A stretch of DNA of 64,000 nt from Anaerolineae bacterium (GTDB lineage: Bacteria; Chloroflexota; Anaerolineae; Aggregatilineales; Phototrophicaceae), in NCBI GenBank assembly GCA_022823945.1, contig JAJEBK010000016.1:1-64000 (forward strand), in the 5' to 3' direction. This document shows positions 51,943 to 59,157 of the stretch, in pieces. Under the pieces are notes generated by a model. It had not been told where the DNA came from and did not search any database. It was given only the letters and a program-made list of their open reading frames with translations. Position 1 is the first letter of the stretch, and each line of letters begins with the position of its first letter. The position numbers and the translations under genes are program-made.

Positions 51943-52614
51943 TTAACGCGGCGCGCCACGCAAGGTTCGCGCCAGGATGTCCTCTTGCTGGCGGCGATGA
52001 TTGCGTCGGTTGTTCTGTCGTCCGCTTTCACGAACAATAGCGCTGTCATCGCTTTGCATCGCGCGCTGGAAAGCTTGGGCCATAGAAGTGGGCAAGGCAT
52101 CGTCTTCGTCTTCTTCAATTGCGACAGGCTCTTCGGGCTGCTTCATGGTCAGGTCTATCTTGCGCGGGCGGCCGCTCTTTTTGATGACTCGTACCTCGAC
52201 AGCTTGTCCCACCTCGGCGATATCGCTGGGAGAGCGGACATAGCCATCGGCCATTTCTGACACATGCACCATGCCGGGGCGTTCCGCGCCAAAATCGACA
52301 AAGACGCCAAAATCTTCCACGCGGATGACTTCACCGGTGTAGGTATTGCCCTGTTTGATGGTCGCCCAAGGCACAGCGGGCGGCTTCTCAAAGGTCAAGG
52401 CGACATGTCCATCGCGCCGCGTCTTATACACAAACGCGGTGATTTCTGCGCCTGGCTGCATGCTGATGTCGTTTTCATCTGCGCTCAGCTGCGATACATG
52501 CAGCAAGGCATCTTGCCCTGTGCCGATATCCACCAAGGCACCATAGATGCCCAAATGCCGCACTGTGCCGTGTACTTGCGCGCCGGTCATCAGCGCTCCC
52601 GCTTCAACTGACAT
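51943..52614 (-). CDS. Double S1-domain RNA-binding protein
   Basis: About 223 residues from ATG 52614; an ATG three codons upstream is too close to the GAGGAG site. Two S1 folds are visible: residues ~8-75 (VHGTVRHLGIYGALVDIG...LLHVSQLS) and ~88-155 (YTGEVIRVEDFGVFVDFG...GMVHVSEMADGYV). The C-terminal tail is acidic then basic (RQNNRRNHRRQQ). It resembles S1/YabR-type ribosome- or RNA-associated proteins. The exact role is unknown. Confidence 0.82.
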   Translation of the reverse strand: MSVEAGALMTGAQVHGTVRHLGIYGALVDIGTGQDALLHVSQLSADENDISMQPGAEITAFVYKTRRDGHVALTFEKPPAVPWATIKQGNTYTGEVIRVEDFGVFVDFGAERPGMVHVSEMADGYVRSPSDIAEVGQAVEVRVIKKSGRPRKIDLTMKQPEEPVAIEEDEDDALPTSMAQAFQRAMQSDDSAIVRESGRQNNRRNHRRQQEDILARTLRGAPR

Positions 52615-52654
52615 ACTTTCCATACTCCTCGAACTGGTGGTATCCGTATCGGGC

Positions 52655-53341
52655 TTAGTTTGTCGGGCAGGCTACCTCGTCGCCGACGCCCTCGCCAACA
52701 TAATCATAATTTTCTCCGCTGTACTCCGCGAATGATGTAAAACCCGCCCATTCGAACAGGCTGGTGCATTGCAGCAACTGCTGTTGTTCAGATTCTCCCA
52801 GATACAACACGCCAATGATCTGGCTGCTGGTCGAAAGCGAGCCCTGCGCGGGGCTGGCAACGAAGGCATAGACCACCAGGGAACGGTCGGTATACATCAG
52901 CGCGATATAGCCTTGTTCATCGTTGACTTGCTGGCCGACCGCATAGTCAGGTTCACCATAGCGATCATAAACAGGACCAAATGTCATAATCGGCGCTGTC
53001 TGCAGCAAGAATGATGTCACAGTTTCGCCGTCGCGGCTCACCAGTTGGCAACAGCCTGGATTTTCGCCCTCGGCAAAGGTGAAGCTGCGAGCCGGGTTGT
53101 CCTCTTGTGGATCGGGTTCTTCGACAATCTTGAAGCGCGCATCGCCTTCGATGATCAATTTGGCATCACGATAGCTGGTTTCATCAGGGATAATGCCGTG
53201 CCAGCAGGGCGCTTCGCAGGGGTCGCCCGTCAACAGGCTGGTATCGCGCAATTTGGTTTCGTCCAGCAGGTTGACCTCGCCACTACAGGCAGAAAGCAGC
53301 AGCGCAGCCATTAACAGATACAGGGGCAGGAGGCGGTTCAT
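52655..53341 (-). CDS. Lipoprotein with C-x3-C-W-x-G motif
   Basis: 228 residues. A lipobox LLSAC (Cys19) follows a hydrophobic signal, so the protein should be lipid-anchored outside the membrane. The next part, LLTGDPCEAPCWHGIIPDET (~37-56), resembles a motif I recall in lipoprotein sets of Chloroflexota (G-x-P-C-x-x-P-C-W-x-G-I-x-P). Further Cys pairs (PGCCQL, ECTS-like) suggest disulfides. Function unknown. Confidence 0.75.
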   Translation of the reverse strand: MNRLLPLYLLMAALLLSACSGEVNLLDETKLRDTSLLTGDPCEAPCWHGIIPDETSYRDAKLIIEGDARFKIVEEPDPQEDNPARSFTFAEGENPGCCQLVSRDGETVTSFLLQTAPIMTFGPVYDRYGEPDYAVGQQVNDEQGYIALMYTDRSLVVYAFVASPAQGSLSTSSQIIGVLYLGESEQQQLLQCTSLFEWAGFTSFAEYSGENYDYVGEGVGDEVACPTN

Positions 53342-53444
53342 CTGGCTTCGCTTTCACAACATAGCGGATGTGGCAACGCGACCATCATATCAGAGTCCGC
53401 CAGCATCTTGCAATAGCGCGGCGAGTCGAATTTTCATCTTGCGC

Positions 53445-55571
53445 TCAGCCTTCATTCACAGTCAGCGTGAGCGTATAGACGCCTATCGTGCCACCGTATT
53501 GGTTGCCAAAGCGGGTGGCGATGATCACATAGGGCCCGTTGTCAGGCAGGACAAACTCGCTGATCAGCGAATCGGTGTTGCGCCCGGTCGCGCTCAACAG
53601 GTTGGGGTCGGCATCGTCATTGGCGGCCAGCTCGCGGTCGCCCGGGCTGATCAAATACAAGTTGGTATCGAGCGTCTGCGATGCCATGCTGATGCTGATG
53701 GAATCGCCAGCAGCGCCATTGAAGCCATAAACATCGAAAGTGTTGTCGCTGGAGATAATGCCAGAAACCGGCTGGCCAAACTGGATGGCCGGCGGGTCGA
53801 AGGCTTCATTCTGATAAGCCAACGTGCGGCTGCCAGCGTCAATGAAGCCGGCTTCGCCAGCGCTCGCCATGCCAAGCGGATCGATGCTGAAATTGGTCAG
53901 GTAGCGCTGACCTGGCAAGGGGAATTGAATTTGGTTGATCAAGGGAATGCCAGCGACCTCGATGACAAGCGCGAAATCGACCGGTGGTGGTTGCTCGGAA
54001 CAGGGATTTTGATACCAGACTTCCACCTCATAGGTGCCAGGTCGCATGCGGCCGGAGGGCCAATAAATATGCGAGACCGGCGCGCCAGTCTCGGCAGGCA
54101 CGCAGTTGACATTGCCGTCCGCTGCCAGGATGCCGCCACTGGCCACGCTGGGATTGTCGTCATAGACCGACTCGCCAACCGGGTCGCGCACCAGAAGCTG
54201 CAAGTCCGCGCCCGTGCTCCAGTAGAGGCTGACTTCAATATCGCCCTGAGGCAGGTTCAGGGAGTCGGTCTGGGCGGGGGCATCGGCTGTCGCGCCCGTC
54301 AGCGTGAGCTCAAATTGCCCGACAGTGCCGCCAAGTTCTTTGCCATAGCGCGTGGCGACGATGGTGTACAAACCATTGCTCAACAGGCGCGCATTGGCGA
54401 TGCTGGAATCGGTCGTGCCGCCGGCATCATCGTTGATATTGACGACGGTTCCGGCTGGGTCGACCAGTTGCAAGAGCGTGTCCAGGTTTGGCCCCACAGC
54501 CTGCATGTTGATCGAAACGATTTCGCCTGCCACGCCTGCAAAGCGATAAGCCACGACCGGCTCAGCATTGGTGATTGCGCCTGTCACGGCTGTGCTGCGC
54601 GTAATTGGCTGCGCGACAGAAGCCGCGGCGGCATATCCACTGGGCAGGATGCTCAGGCTGGTGCTGGGATACGCGCCGCCCGGGCTGACCACGGCACTGC
54701 CATCAGCGGCGATTTCAAAGCGGCCGACATAAACGCTGGATTGCCCAGGCGCAGGTGGCGACAAAGCGCCCGATTGTTGACCGCTCAAAGCGCCATTGAC
54801 ACTGACATCGGTGAAAAATTGTACACTGCCGGTCTGGTCATCGCAGGCGGATTCATAATAGACGATGATTTCGTAGCTGCCAGTCGGCAAATAGCCGGGT
54901 TGCCAGGTGGCGGTTTCGACCGAATTGTCGCTGACGACTTCGCAGAGACCGTTGGCGTCAAAGCCAAAGACGCCGCCGTTGCTGGTCGCGCGAGAGTCCC
55001 AGTGCAGCGCTTCGCCCGTGGGGTCGCGCAGCTCCAGGTTGAGGTCGGCAGCGCCGCTCCAGTTCAGGCGCACTTCAATGCCGGCATTCAGCAAGACAAG
55101 CGAGGTATCGGCAGTCGCTGCGCCCGCATCGACAGGCGCGACAGCCAGGTCAGAAATCGCCAGCGAAAGCTCGTAACTGGTGTCGTTTATTGCGCTGCCA
55201 GGAGCGAAATAGACAAAAGCATGATAGCGTCCGCCGGCCGACAGAGGCACATCGGCCAGGCTGAGCGCGCCCACCGCGGCGCTGTCAGCTCCCTGCGCGA
55301 TGGTGTTGCCGCCGCTATCAACAAGCAGGAGCGCCAAGGAGCTGCCCTGCCCCGACAGCGATAATGTTGCGACAGCGCCAGGCGCGGCATCAAAGACGAA
55401 GGCAGACGCGCTGGCATCGGCAGCCAATGCGCTCGACGCGGCAACGCCCGGCAGCAGCATTTTCCCGCTATCCTGCGCCGCCACCGGCAGCCAACAAGCC
55501 AGCAAAATCGTAAGTACAAGTCCCAAGGACCCGGCAGAGCCTTTGCGCAGAACCATAATCAAGCCAGGCAT
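53445..55571 (-). CDS. Secreted PPC-domain protein with duplicated YfaP-like beta modules
   Basis: 708 residues from ATG 55571 (GGAGG at 8 bp). A signal peptide (VLTILLACWLPVAAQ) leads to four regions. PPC-like beta domains (~35-150; ~330-425; ~590-705) contain patterns such as DTLLQLVDPAGTVVNINDD and DTNLYLISPGDRELAANDD. Between them is a module seen twice (~165-270 and ~440-550): IEVRLNWSGAADLNLELRDP...WQPGYLPTGSYEIIVYYE and IEVSLYWSTGADLQLLVRDP...WPSGRMRPGTYEVEVWYQ. It probably acts in binding at the cell surface. The plus-strand ORF of similar length over the same bases is a shadow. Confidence 0.85.
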   Translation of the reverse strand: MPGLIMVLRKGSAGSLGLVLTILLACWLPVAAQDSGKMLLPGVAASSALAADASASAFVFDAAPGAVATLSLSGQGSSLALLLVDSGGNTIAQGADSAAVGALSLADVPLSAGGRYHAFVYFAPGSAINDTSYELSLAISDLAVAPVDAGAATADTSLVLLNAGIEVRLNWSGAADLNLELRDPTGEALHWDSRATSNGGVFGFDANGLCEVVSDNSVETATWQPGYLPTGSYEIIVYYESACDDQTGSVQFFTDVSVNGALSGQQSGALSPPAPGQSSVYVGRFEIAADGSAVVSPGGAYPSTSLSILPSGYAAAASVAQPITRSTAVTGAITNAEPVVAYRFAGVAGEIVSINMQAVGPNLDTLLQLVDPAGTVVNINDDAGGTTDSSIANARLLSNGLYTIVATRYGKELGGTVGQFELTLTGATADAPAQTDSLNLPQGDIEVSLYWSTGADLQLLVRDPVGESVYDDNPSVASGGILAADGNVNCVPAETGAPVSHIYWPSGRMRPGTYEVEVWYQNPCSEQPPPVDFALVIEVAGIPLINQIQFPLPGQRYLTNFSIDPLGMASAGEAGFIDAGSRTLAYQNEAFDPPAIQFGQPVSGIISSDNTFDVYGFNGAAGDSISISMASQTLDTNLYLISPGDRELAANDDADPNLLSATGRNTDSLISEFVLPDNGPYVIIATRFGNQYGGTIGVYTLTLTVNEG

Positions 55572-55603
55572 GCTTTGAACCTCCATCCGTGCAACACGGA
55601 ATC

Positions 55604-55617
55604 TCGCTGTACAGCGA
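55604..55617. promoter_or_regulatory. Perfect palindrome at the predicted start of the PPC-protein transcript
   Basis: TCGCTGTACAGCGA is a perfect 14-bp palindrome. On the minus strand it directly follows a possible -10 (TACACT, 55623-55618), so it would cover the transcription start, a normal operator position. The -35 is weak. A second small hairpin, CCGTG-CAA-CACGG at 55587-55599, follows before the RBS. Confidence 0.4.
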
Positions 55618-55667
55618 AGTGTAGCCGATTATGCCGCAGCTTGCCAGTTGCGTCCTCGCCCGCGCGT

Positions 55668-56240
55668 CTAGCCTGCCCTGACGCCATCCAGCCCCAATTC
55701 GGATGCATGGTCTTGCATGGCGCGCAGCACCAGCGGCACATGGAAACCCCAGACATCCACGCCCAGCGCTGCGCAGCCATCAATCACATCCTGGCGGTTG
55801 ACGCCCGCCGCGAATGCCTTGTCTTTCCACTTCTTGCGGATGCTCTTAATCTTGACATCGCGGATATCTTTGCTGGGGCGGACGAGGGCAACGGCGGTGA
55901 TCAAACCGGTCAGCTCGTCCACTGCATAAAGCGCCTTGTCGCGCAGGGTTACGCGGTCATCGGCAGCTAGCGGACCATGACTGAGGATGGTGCGAATGTC
56001 TTCTTCGCCCAAGCCCCGCTCGCGCAAGATGGGCGCGCCGTGCATGGGATGCTGCTCCAGCGAGGGATGAATCTCCCAGTCGAAGTCGTGCAGCAAGCCG
56101 ACCAGCCCCCAGGAATCGGGGTCTTCGCCGTAGTGCTCGGCATAGGCGCGCATGGCGAATTCGACCGCCAGCATGTGCTTGCGCAGGGAATCGGACTGCA
56201 CGAATTCGCAGACGATGTTGTAGGCGTCAGAACGGTTCAC
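55668..56240 (-). CDS. HD-domain phosphohydrolase coupled to the restriction-modification genes
   Basis: 190 residues from GTG 56240, which overlaps the stop of the restriction endonuclease gene (GTGA). The metal-binding pattern is His in RKHMLAVE (~20-27), HD in GLLHDFDWE (~48-56), His in EQHPMHG (~62-68), and Asp near LYAVDELTG (~104-112). This is a standard HD hydrolase of the YedJ/HDIG type. Nucleotides are likely substrates, but the real one is unknown. Coupled translation with the R-M genes suggests a common role. Confidence 0.85.
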   Translation of the reverse strand: MNRSDAYNIVCEFVQSDSLRKHMLAVEFAMRAYAEHYGEDPDSWGLVGLLHDFDWEIHPSLEQHPMHGAPILRERGLGEEDIRTILSHGPLAADDRVTLRDKALYAVDELTGLITAVALVRPSKDIRDVKIKSIRKKWKDKAFAAGVNRQDVIDGCAALGVDVWGFHVPLVLRAMQDHASELGLDGVRAG

Positions 56241-57151
56241 AGGGCAATTTCCTCGAAGACTTGGGGAATGATGGCATCAAGCGCCGAGTCTAGGTCGCCA
56301 TGGAAAGGAGCGCAAGGGACATCCAGGTAGCTGAAGACGGTGTGCATGCGCTTGTAGCCGTCACGCGCGCCGAGCTCGATCCAGTGATGCCCGCGGTTGG
56401 TGAGCTGGTGCTTGTTGTTGTCGCTGAGGGTCTGGGCGATGAAGATGTTAGAGCGGCGGGCGATGGCGCTGTCGGCAGATTCGGGGTTGCCCTTGCCCAT
56501 CAGCTTGACCTCGCAGAAGAATTGCTGACCGGACGCGGACAGAAAGTGGAAATCGACCTCGCGCGATTCGCCAGTGAGTCCCTTGCCGGCGTAATGGCTT
56601 GAAGGTACATGGTACAGCTTCGCCAGTGTTAGCATGAGCGGGAGTTCGAGTCGTTTGCCGAGTCCGCTCCATGCACCGCCACGGATTTCGGCGTGCTTGG
56701 CGGCGAGCGTGTTGACGACGATGAGGGATTCGTGGAGGGAGAGGTGGGCGCTGAGATCCTGATAGCGGAGCGTCATTTCGAGATCAACCTCGGCAAATTC
56801 CTGCGAGATTAGCGCACTTACGCGCCGCATTGTTTCGTCGTAGTATTCAGGTGCGACTTGCAAAACGACCTTCCGCGCCGCGCTGCCATAGATATTCGTA
56901 ATCGTCTTGTTGTTTAGCCCGGTATAAATGGCGGTTTCGTCTTTGGAAAAGCCGCCGCTGAGGAAATAACGCTTGTACCAGTCTTCTTCAATGTTCATGC
57001 CTTGCACTTTGGCGAGACAGATGTCCTTAAAGAAGTCCACGGTAAAGCGCATGAAGTCGTTGCTAATTTCGTTTATGACCGCCTTTCGATAGTGCTCTCC
57101 CTTGATGATCATGCGCAATACTTGTGGCAAGGCTTCTTTGCTCAAGGGCAT
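56237..57151 (-). CDS. CfrBI-like type II restriction endonuclease
   Basis: About 304 residues from ATG 57151, overlapping the methyltransferase stop by one base (TGATG). The C-terminal part has a PD-(D/E)xK-like core: ESREVDFHFLS (~190-200) and FFCEVKLMGKGNPESAD (~207-223), a pattern I associate with the CfrBI family, which recognises CCWWGG. That recognition site is inferred from family only. The N-terminal half looks mostly alpha-helical. The gene pair order (M then R, same strand) differs from the divergent CfrBI locus. Confidence 0.75.
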   Translation of the reverse strand: MPLSKEALPQVLRMIIKGEHYRKAVINEISNDFMRFTVDFFKDICLAKVQGMNIEEDWYKRYFLSGGFSKDETAIYTGLNNKTITNIYGSAARKVVLQVAPEYYDETMRRVSALISQEFAEVDLEMTLRYQDLSAHLSLHESLIVVNTLAAKHAEIRGGAWSGLGKRLELPLMLTLAKLYHVPSSHYAGKGLTGESREVDFHFLSASGQQFFCEVKLMGKGNPESADSAIARRSNIFIAQTLSDNNKHQLTNRGHHWIELGARDGYKRMHTVFSYLDVPCAPFHGDLDSALDAIIPQVFEEIAL

Positions 57152-58533
57152 CAATCGGATCCTTCAATCATGGTCGCTAGTTCGTCCAACGAAGCGAATC
57201 GCGGCGAATGCGCTTGAAATACATCCGCTGGCAAGGTCTCTTTCATGCGCTCGACATAACGCGGTTCAAGCTCGGTCAGGAAAAAGTATCGGTTTTGTCT
57301 TTGCGCCGCCCGCCCCAGTGTGCCGCTGCCAGCAAAGGGATCGAATACCAGGTCGCCAAGATAGGAATAGTATTGTAGCACTCTATCGCAGAGTTCATCG
57401 GGGAACACCGCGCTATGAATCTTGTCGCTGACGGGGTCGATATGCCACAGGTTCGTCTTCTCGAATTCGCCGTCCACCTTGCTGGCTTCAATGACCTCTG
57501 CCGGATATTGGCGCATATTCCAGTCCAGCAGACGCGGCGACCGTTTGCGGTAGACCATGACATATTCGGTGGTCGCGTTGGGCTTGTATCCCAGCGGTTT
57601 GCGGTGCTGTTGAAAGCCACCATTGCGATTCTTGACGGTGACATCAGGCTTTGACCAAACAATGTCGTCTATGAAGTCCCAGCCCATCTGCGTAACGATG
57701 CTGTTGATGTCGAAGGGAATCGGATAGCGGCGGCTGGAATGCTTGCGGCTCAAGCGAGCCACGATGACGGGCGAAGTATTGATGATGAGAAAGCGCCCTT
57801 CTTTGGTGATGCGATGCACCTCGCGGAAGACTTCCTCCAGAAAATCCAGATATTGCTGGTAACTGGCATAGATGGAATAGTCGCGAGCGTTGTAATAGGG
57901 CGGCGATGTAAAGGTCAAATGCAGGCAGCCATCGGGCAAAAGGCGCATGATTTCGCGCGTATTGCCTTCCGCAACGAGATTTTTCAGATAGTCGGGCGAT
58001 TCGGGATGTTTGCCGTAATCGGTGGATTTCGCCCGCTCGTCAAATTCGATTGCCAACTGATATTGGATTAGCTCGTTGGGATGTTCGCGCAGCGTCAGCA
58101 ACCGTTCTTCGACACGGGGCAGCGACTTGAAGACGAGCAGCCCGCGAATGGCTTGCATGATAACGCTGGGATCGGGATCGGACAAAAAGCGGATGAGCGT
58201 GGGTATGGCGCGTTCGTTGCGCATGCGCCCGATTGACGATACCGCTTCGCGCCGCACCATAGAGCTTTCGTCATCGGCAGCGATTTCGCTTAGCTGCGGC
58301 AGATAGGCGATGTCCGTGAGCTTGCCGAGATTCTTGACTGCCCAGTAGCGGGTCTCGCGGGAGTCGTCTGTGAGATAGGGTAGGAGTACGCTGCCATCGA
58401 AGTCGTCGGGCAGGCGGCCGAGGTCTTGTATCTTGAACCATCCATCAATAGGCGACTTGCGAGAATCGCAGGCTGACGTAGGTTGATGTTCGTCGAACTG
58501 CCGCGCCACCGGATTCGAAGGCATACCGCTCAT
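57151..58533 (-). CDS. DNA methyltransferase with N-terminal HEAT repeats
   Basis: About 460 residues from ATG 58533 (GTG 58536 is also possible). Residues ~35-160 contain about four HEAT-type repeats (LPYLTDDSRETRYWAVKNLG; LSEIAADDESSMVRREAVSSIG; LIRFLSDPDPSVIMQAIRGL). The catalytic domain has TSPPYYN (~209-215; motif IV) before DPFAGSGT (~410-417; motif I), an order typical of beta-class N4-cytosine or N6-adenine methyltransferases. With the CfrBI-like partner, N4-cytosine is more likely. HEAT repeats on a type II enzyme are unusual. It has its own promoter at 58561-58589. Confidence 0.85.
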   Translation of the reverse strand: MSGMPSNPVARQFDEHQPTSACDSRKSPIDGWFKIQDLGRLPDDFDGSVLLPYLTDDSRETRYWAVKNLGKLTDIAYLPQLSEIAADDESSMVRREAVSSIGRMRNERAIPTLIRFLSDPDPSVIMQAIRGLLVFKSLPRVEERLLTLREHPNELIQYQLAIEFDERAKSTDYGKHPESPDYLKNLVAEGNTREIMRLLPDGCLHLTFTSPPYYNARDYSIYASYQQYLDFLEEVFREVHRITKEGRFLIINTSPVIVARLSRKHSSRRYPIPFDINSIVTQMGWDFIDDIVWSKPDVTVKNRNGGFQQHRKPLGYKPNATTEYVMVYRKRSPRLLDWNMRQYPAEVIEASKVDGEFEKTNLWHIDPVSDKIHSAVFPDELCDRVLQYYSYLGDLVFDPFAGSGTLGRAAQRQNRYFFLTELEPRYVERMKETLPADVFQAHSPRFASLDELATMIEGSD

Positions 58534-58560
58534 CACAAGTTAAGGGCTGAAGTCGAAGCC

Positions 58561-58589
58561 ATTTTACCGTGCCTTCAGCGCGATTCCAA
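58561..58589 (-). promoter_or_regulatory. Promoter of the methyltransferase-restriction-HD operon
   Basis: On the minus strand, TTGGAA (58589-58584) and TAAAAT (58566-58561) have a 17-bp spacer, about 28 bp before ATG 58533. It is back to back with the strong plus-strand promoter at 58640-58668. Confidence 0.55.
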
Positions 58590-58639
58590 CCACGAGCAAA
58601 TCACTCCGCTGGAAGAGCATAAAGAAAAGAGCAGAATCC

Positions 58640-58668
58640 TTGACGCTTCTTAAGGGATGTGGTATAAT
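58640..58668 (+). promoter_or_regulatory. Strong consensus promoter of the A+T-rich micro-ORF leader
   Basis: TTGACG (58640-58645), 17-bp spacer, TATAAT (58663-58668), also with TGG before the -10 (extended). It is the best promoter in the window. It drives a roughly 70-nt structured leader and the small ORFs up to 59083. Confidence 0.85.
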
Positions 58669-58677
58669 AATGGGGAT

Positions 58678-58740
58678 GGTTAGCGTCGGAACGGGCCTAG
58701 CCTGGTACGGACCCAGATCGGGTGGATAATCGATTGGAGG
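58678..58740 (+). ncRNA. Structured leader RNA before the micro-ORFs (candidate)
   Basis: GGTTAG (58678-58683) can pair with CTAGCC (58697-58702). Then two mutually exclusive hairpins are possible: CTGG/CCAG (58702-58705 with 58713-58716) and ACCC/GGGT (58711-58714 with 58720-58723). The palindrome AATCGATT (58728-58735) directly touches the Shine-Dalgarno site GGAGG (58736-58740) of the first micro-ORF. No known riboswitch was recognised; the folding is by eye. Confidence 0.4.
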
Positions 58741-58745
58741 CAACT

Positions 58746-58754
58746 ATGACTTAA
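58746..58754 (+). CDS. Two-codon micro-ORF (Met-Thr-stop)
   Basis: ATG-ACT-TAA stands 5 bp after a full GGAGG site. Such a start-stop element could be a ribosome stalling or attenuation site, or a decayed start. It is reported because of its strong RBS; coding of a functional product is not implied. Confidence 0.35.
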   Translation: MT

Positions 58755-58803
58755 CTCGCACTGAATTGGAAATGTGGTGATATAGCAATTAGGAGCAAGA
58801 GAA

Positions 58804-58890
58804 ATGTCGAACATCAGAATGATAAATTATACTAGGAGAGTTAATCATGACTCGTATACGAAAGTTCGAGGCTTCAAACACAAAGTTTAG
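58804..58890 (+). CDS. 28-residue leader peptide ORF overlapping the 78-residue ORF
   Basis: ATG 58804 follows AGGAGCAAGAGAA and encodes a basic 28-residue peptide (MSNIRMINYTRRVNHD...). It ends at TAG 58888-58890, inside the next ORF in another frame. The next start, at 58847, with its AGGAG site, lies within it, so translation of the two may be coupled. It is unlike any protein I know. Confidence 0.4.
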   Translation: MSNIRMINYTRRVNHDSYTKVRGFKHKV

Positions 58891-59083
58891 CCTAGTCAAC
58901 GTACTAAATTATGAGAAAGACACAATTAAGTATGTTGATAGTAGGGAATTACCAAAGAAACTTGTGGTTTCAGTGATTTCATTGGTGAGTAGAGATCTCA
59001 GCCCGGTATTGCTAATCCTTCTCTCAGATGACTTGGAAACCTTTCAAGTATGCTTGGATGCAATAGTAGCCATAGTAAAGTGA
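58847..59083 (+). CDS. 78-residue protein of unknown function in an A+T-rich island
   Basis: ATG 58847 is preceded by AGGAGAGTTAATC. The protein is 78 residues: a charged N-terminal half (IRKFEASNTKF..., YEKDTIKYVD) and a hydrophobic C-terminal half (KLVVSVISLVSR, LSPVLLILLSDD, LDAIVAIVK). No family was recognised and no helix-turn-helix is evident. Base and codon use (A+T-rich, AAA, ATA) differs strongly from nearby genes, which suggests transfer. It is divergent from the restriction-modification operon. Confidence 0.5.
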   Translation: MTRIRKFEASNTKFSLVNVLNYEKDTIKYVDSRELPKKLVVSVISLVSRDLSPVLLILLSDDLETFQVCLDAIVAIVK

Positions 59084-59157
59084 GAAATTCTAATAGGTCG
59101 GGCACAAAACAGCATTTACATGGTTCATAGCGAATACAGGGGGTGGGATTAAAACCC

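Noticed and set aside
53193-55364. 723-codon plus-strand ORF, longer than the opposite gene
   Set aside because: The opposite strand has a signal peptide, an RBS, and repeated PPC/YfaP-like patterns; this one has no RBS or recognisable domain.
58500-58700. CCWWGG site in the promoter region as in CfrBI-type autoregulation
   Set aside because: No CCWWGG site was found between the divergent promoters.
58670-58745. tRNA-like sequence (GCCTAGCCTGGTAC) suggesting a tRNA or known riboswitch
   Set aside because: No cloverleaf can be drawn and no acceptor stem or T-loop is found; it is kept only as an unassigned structured leader.
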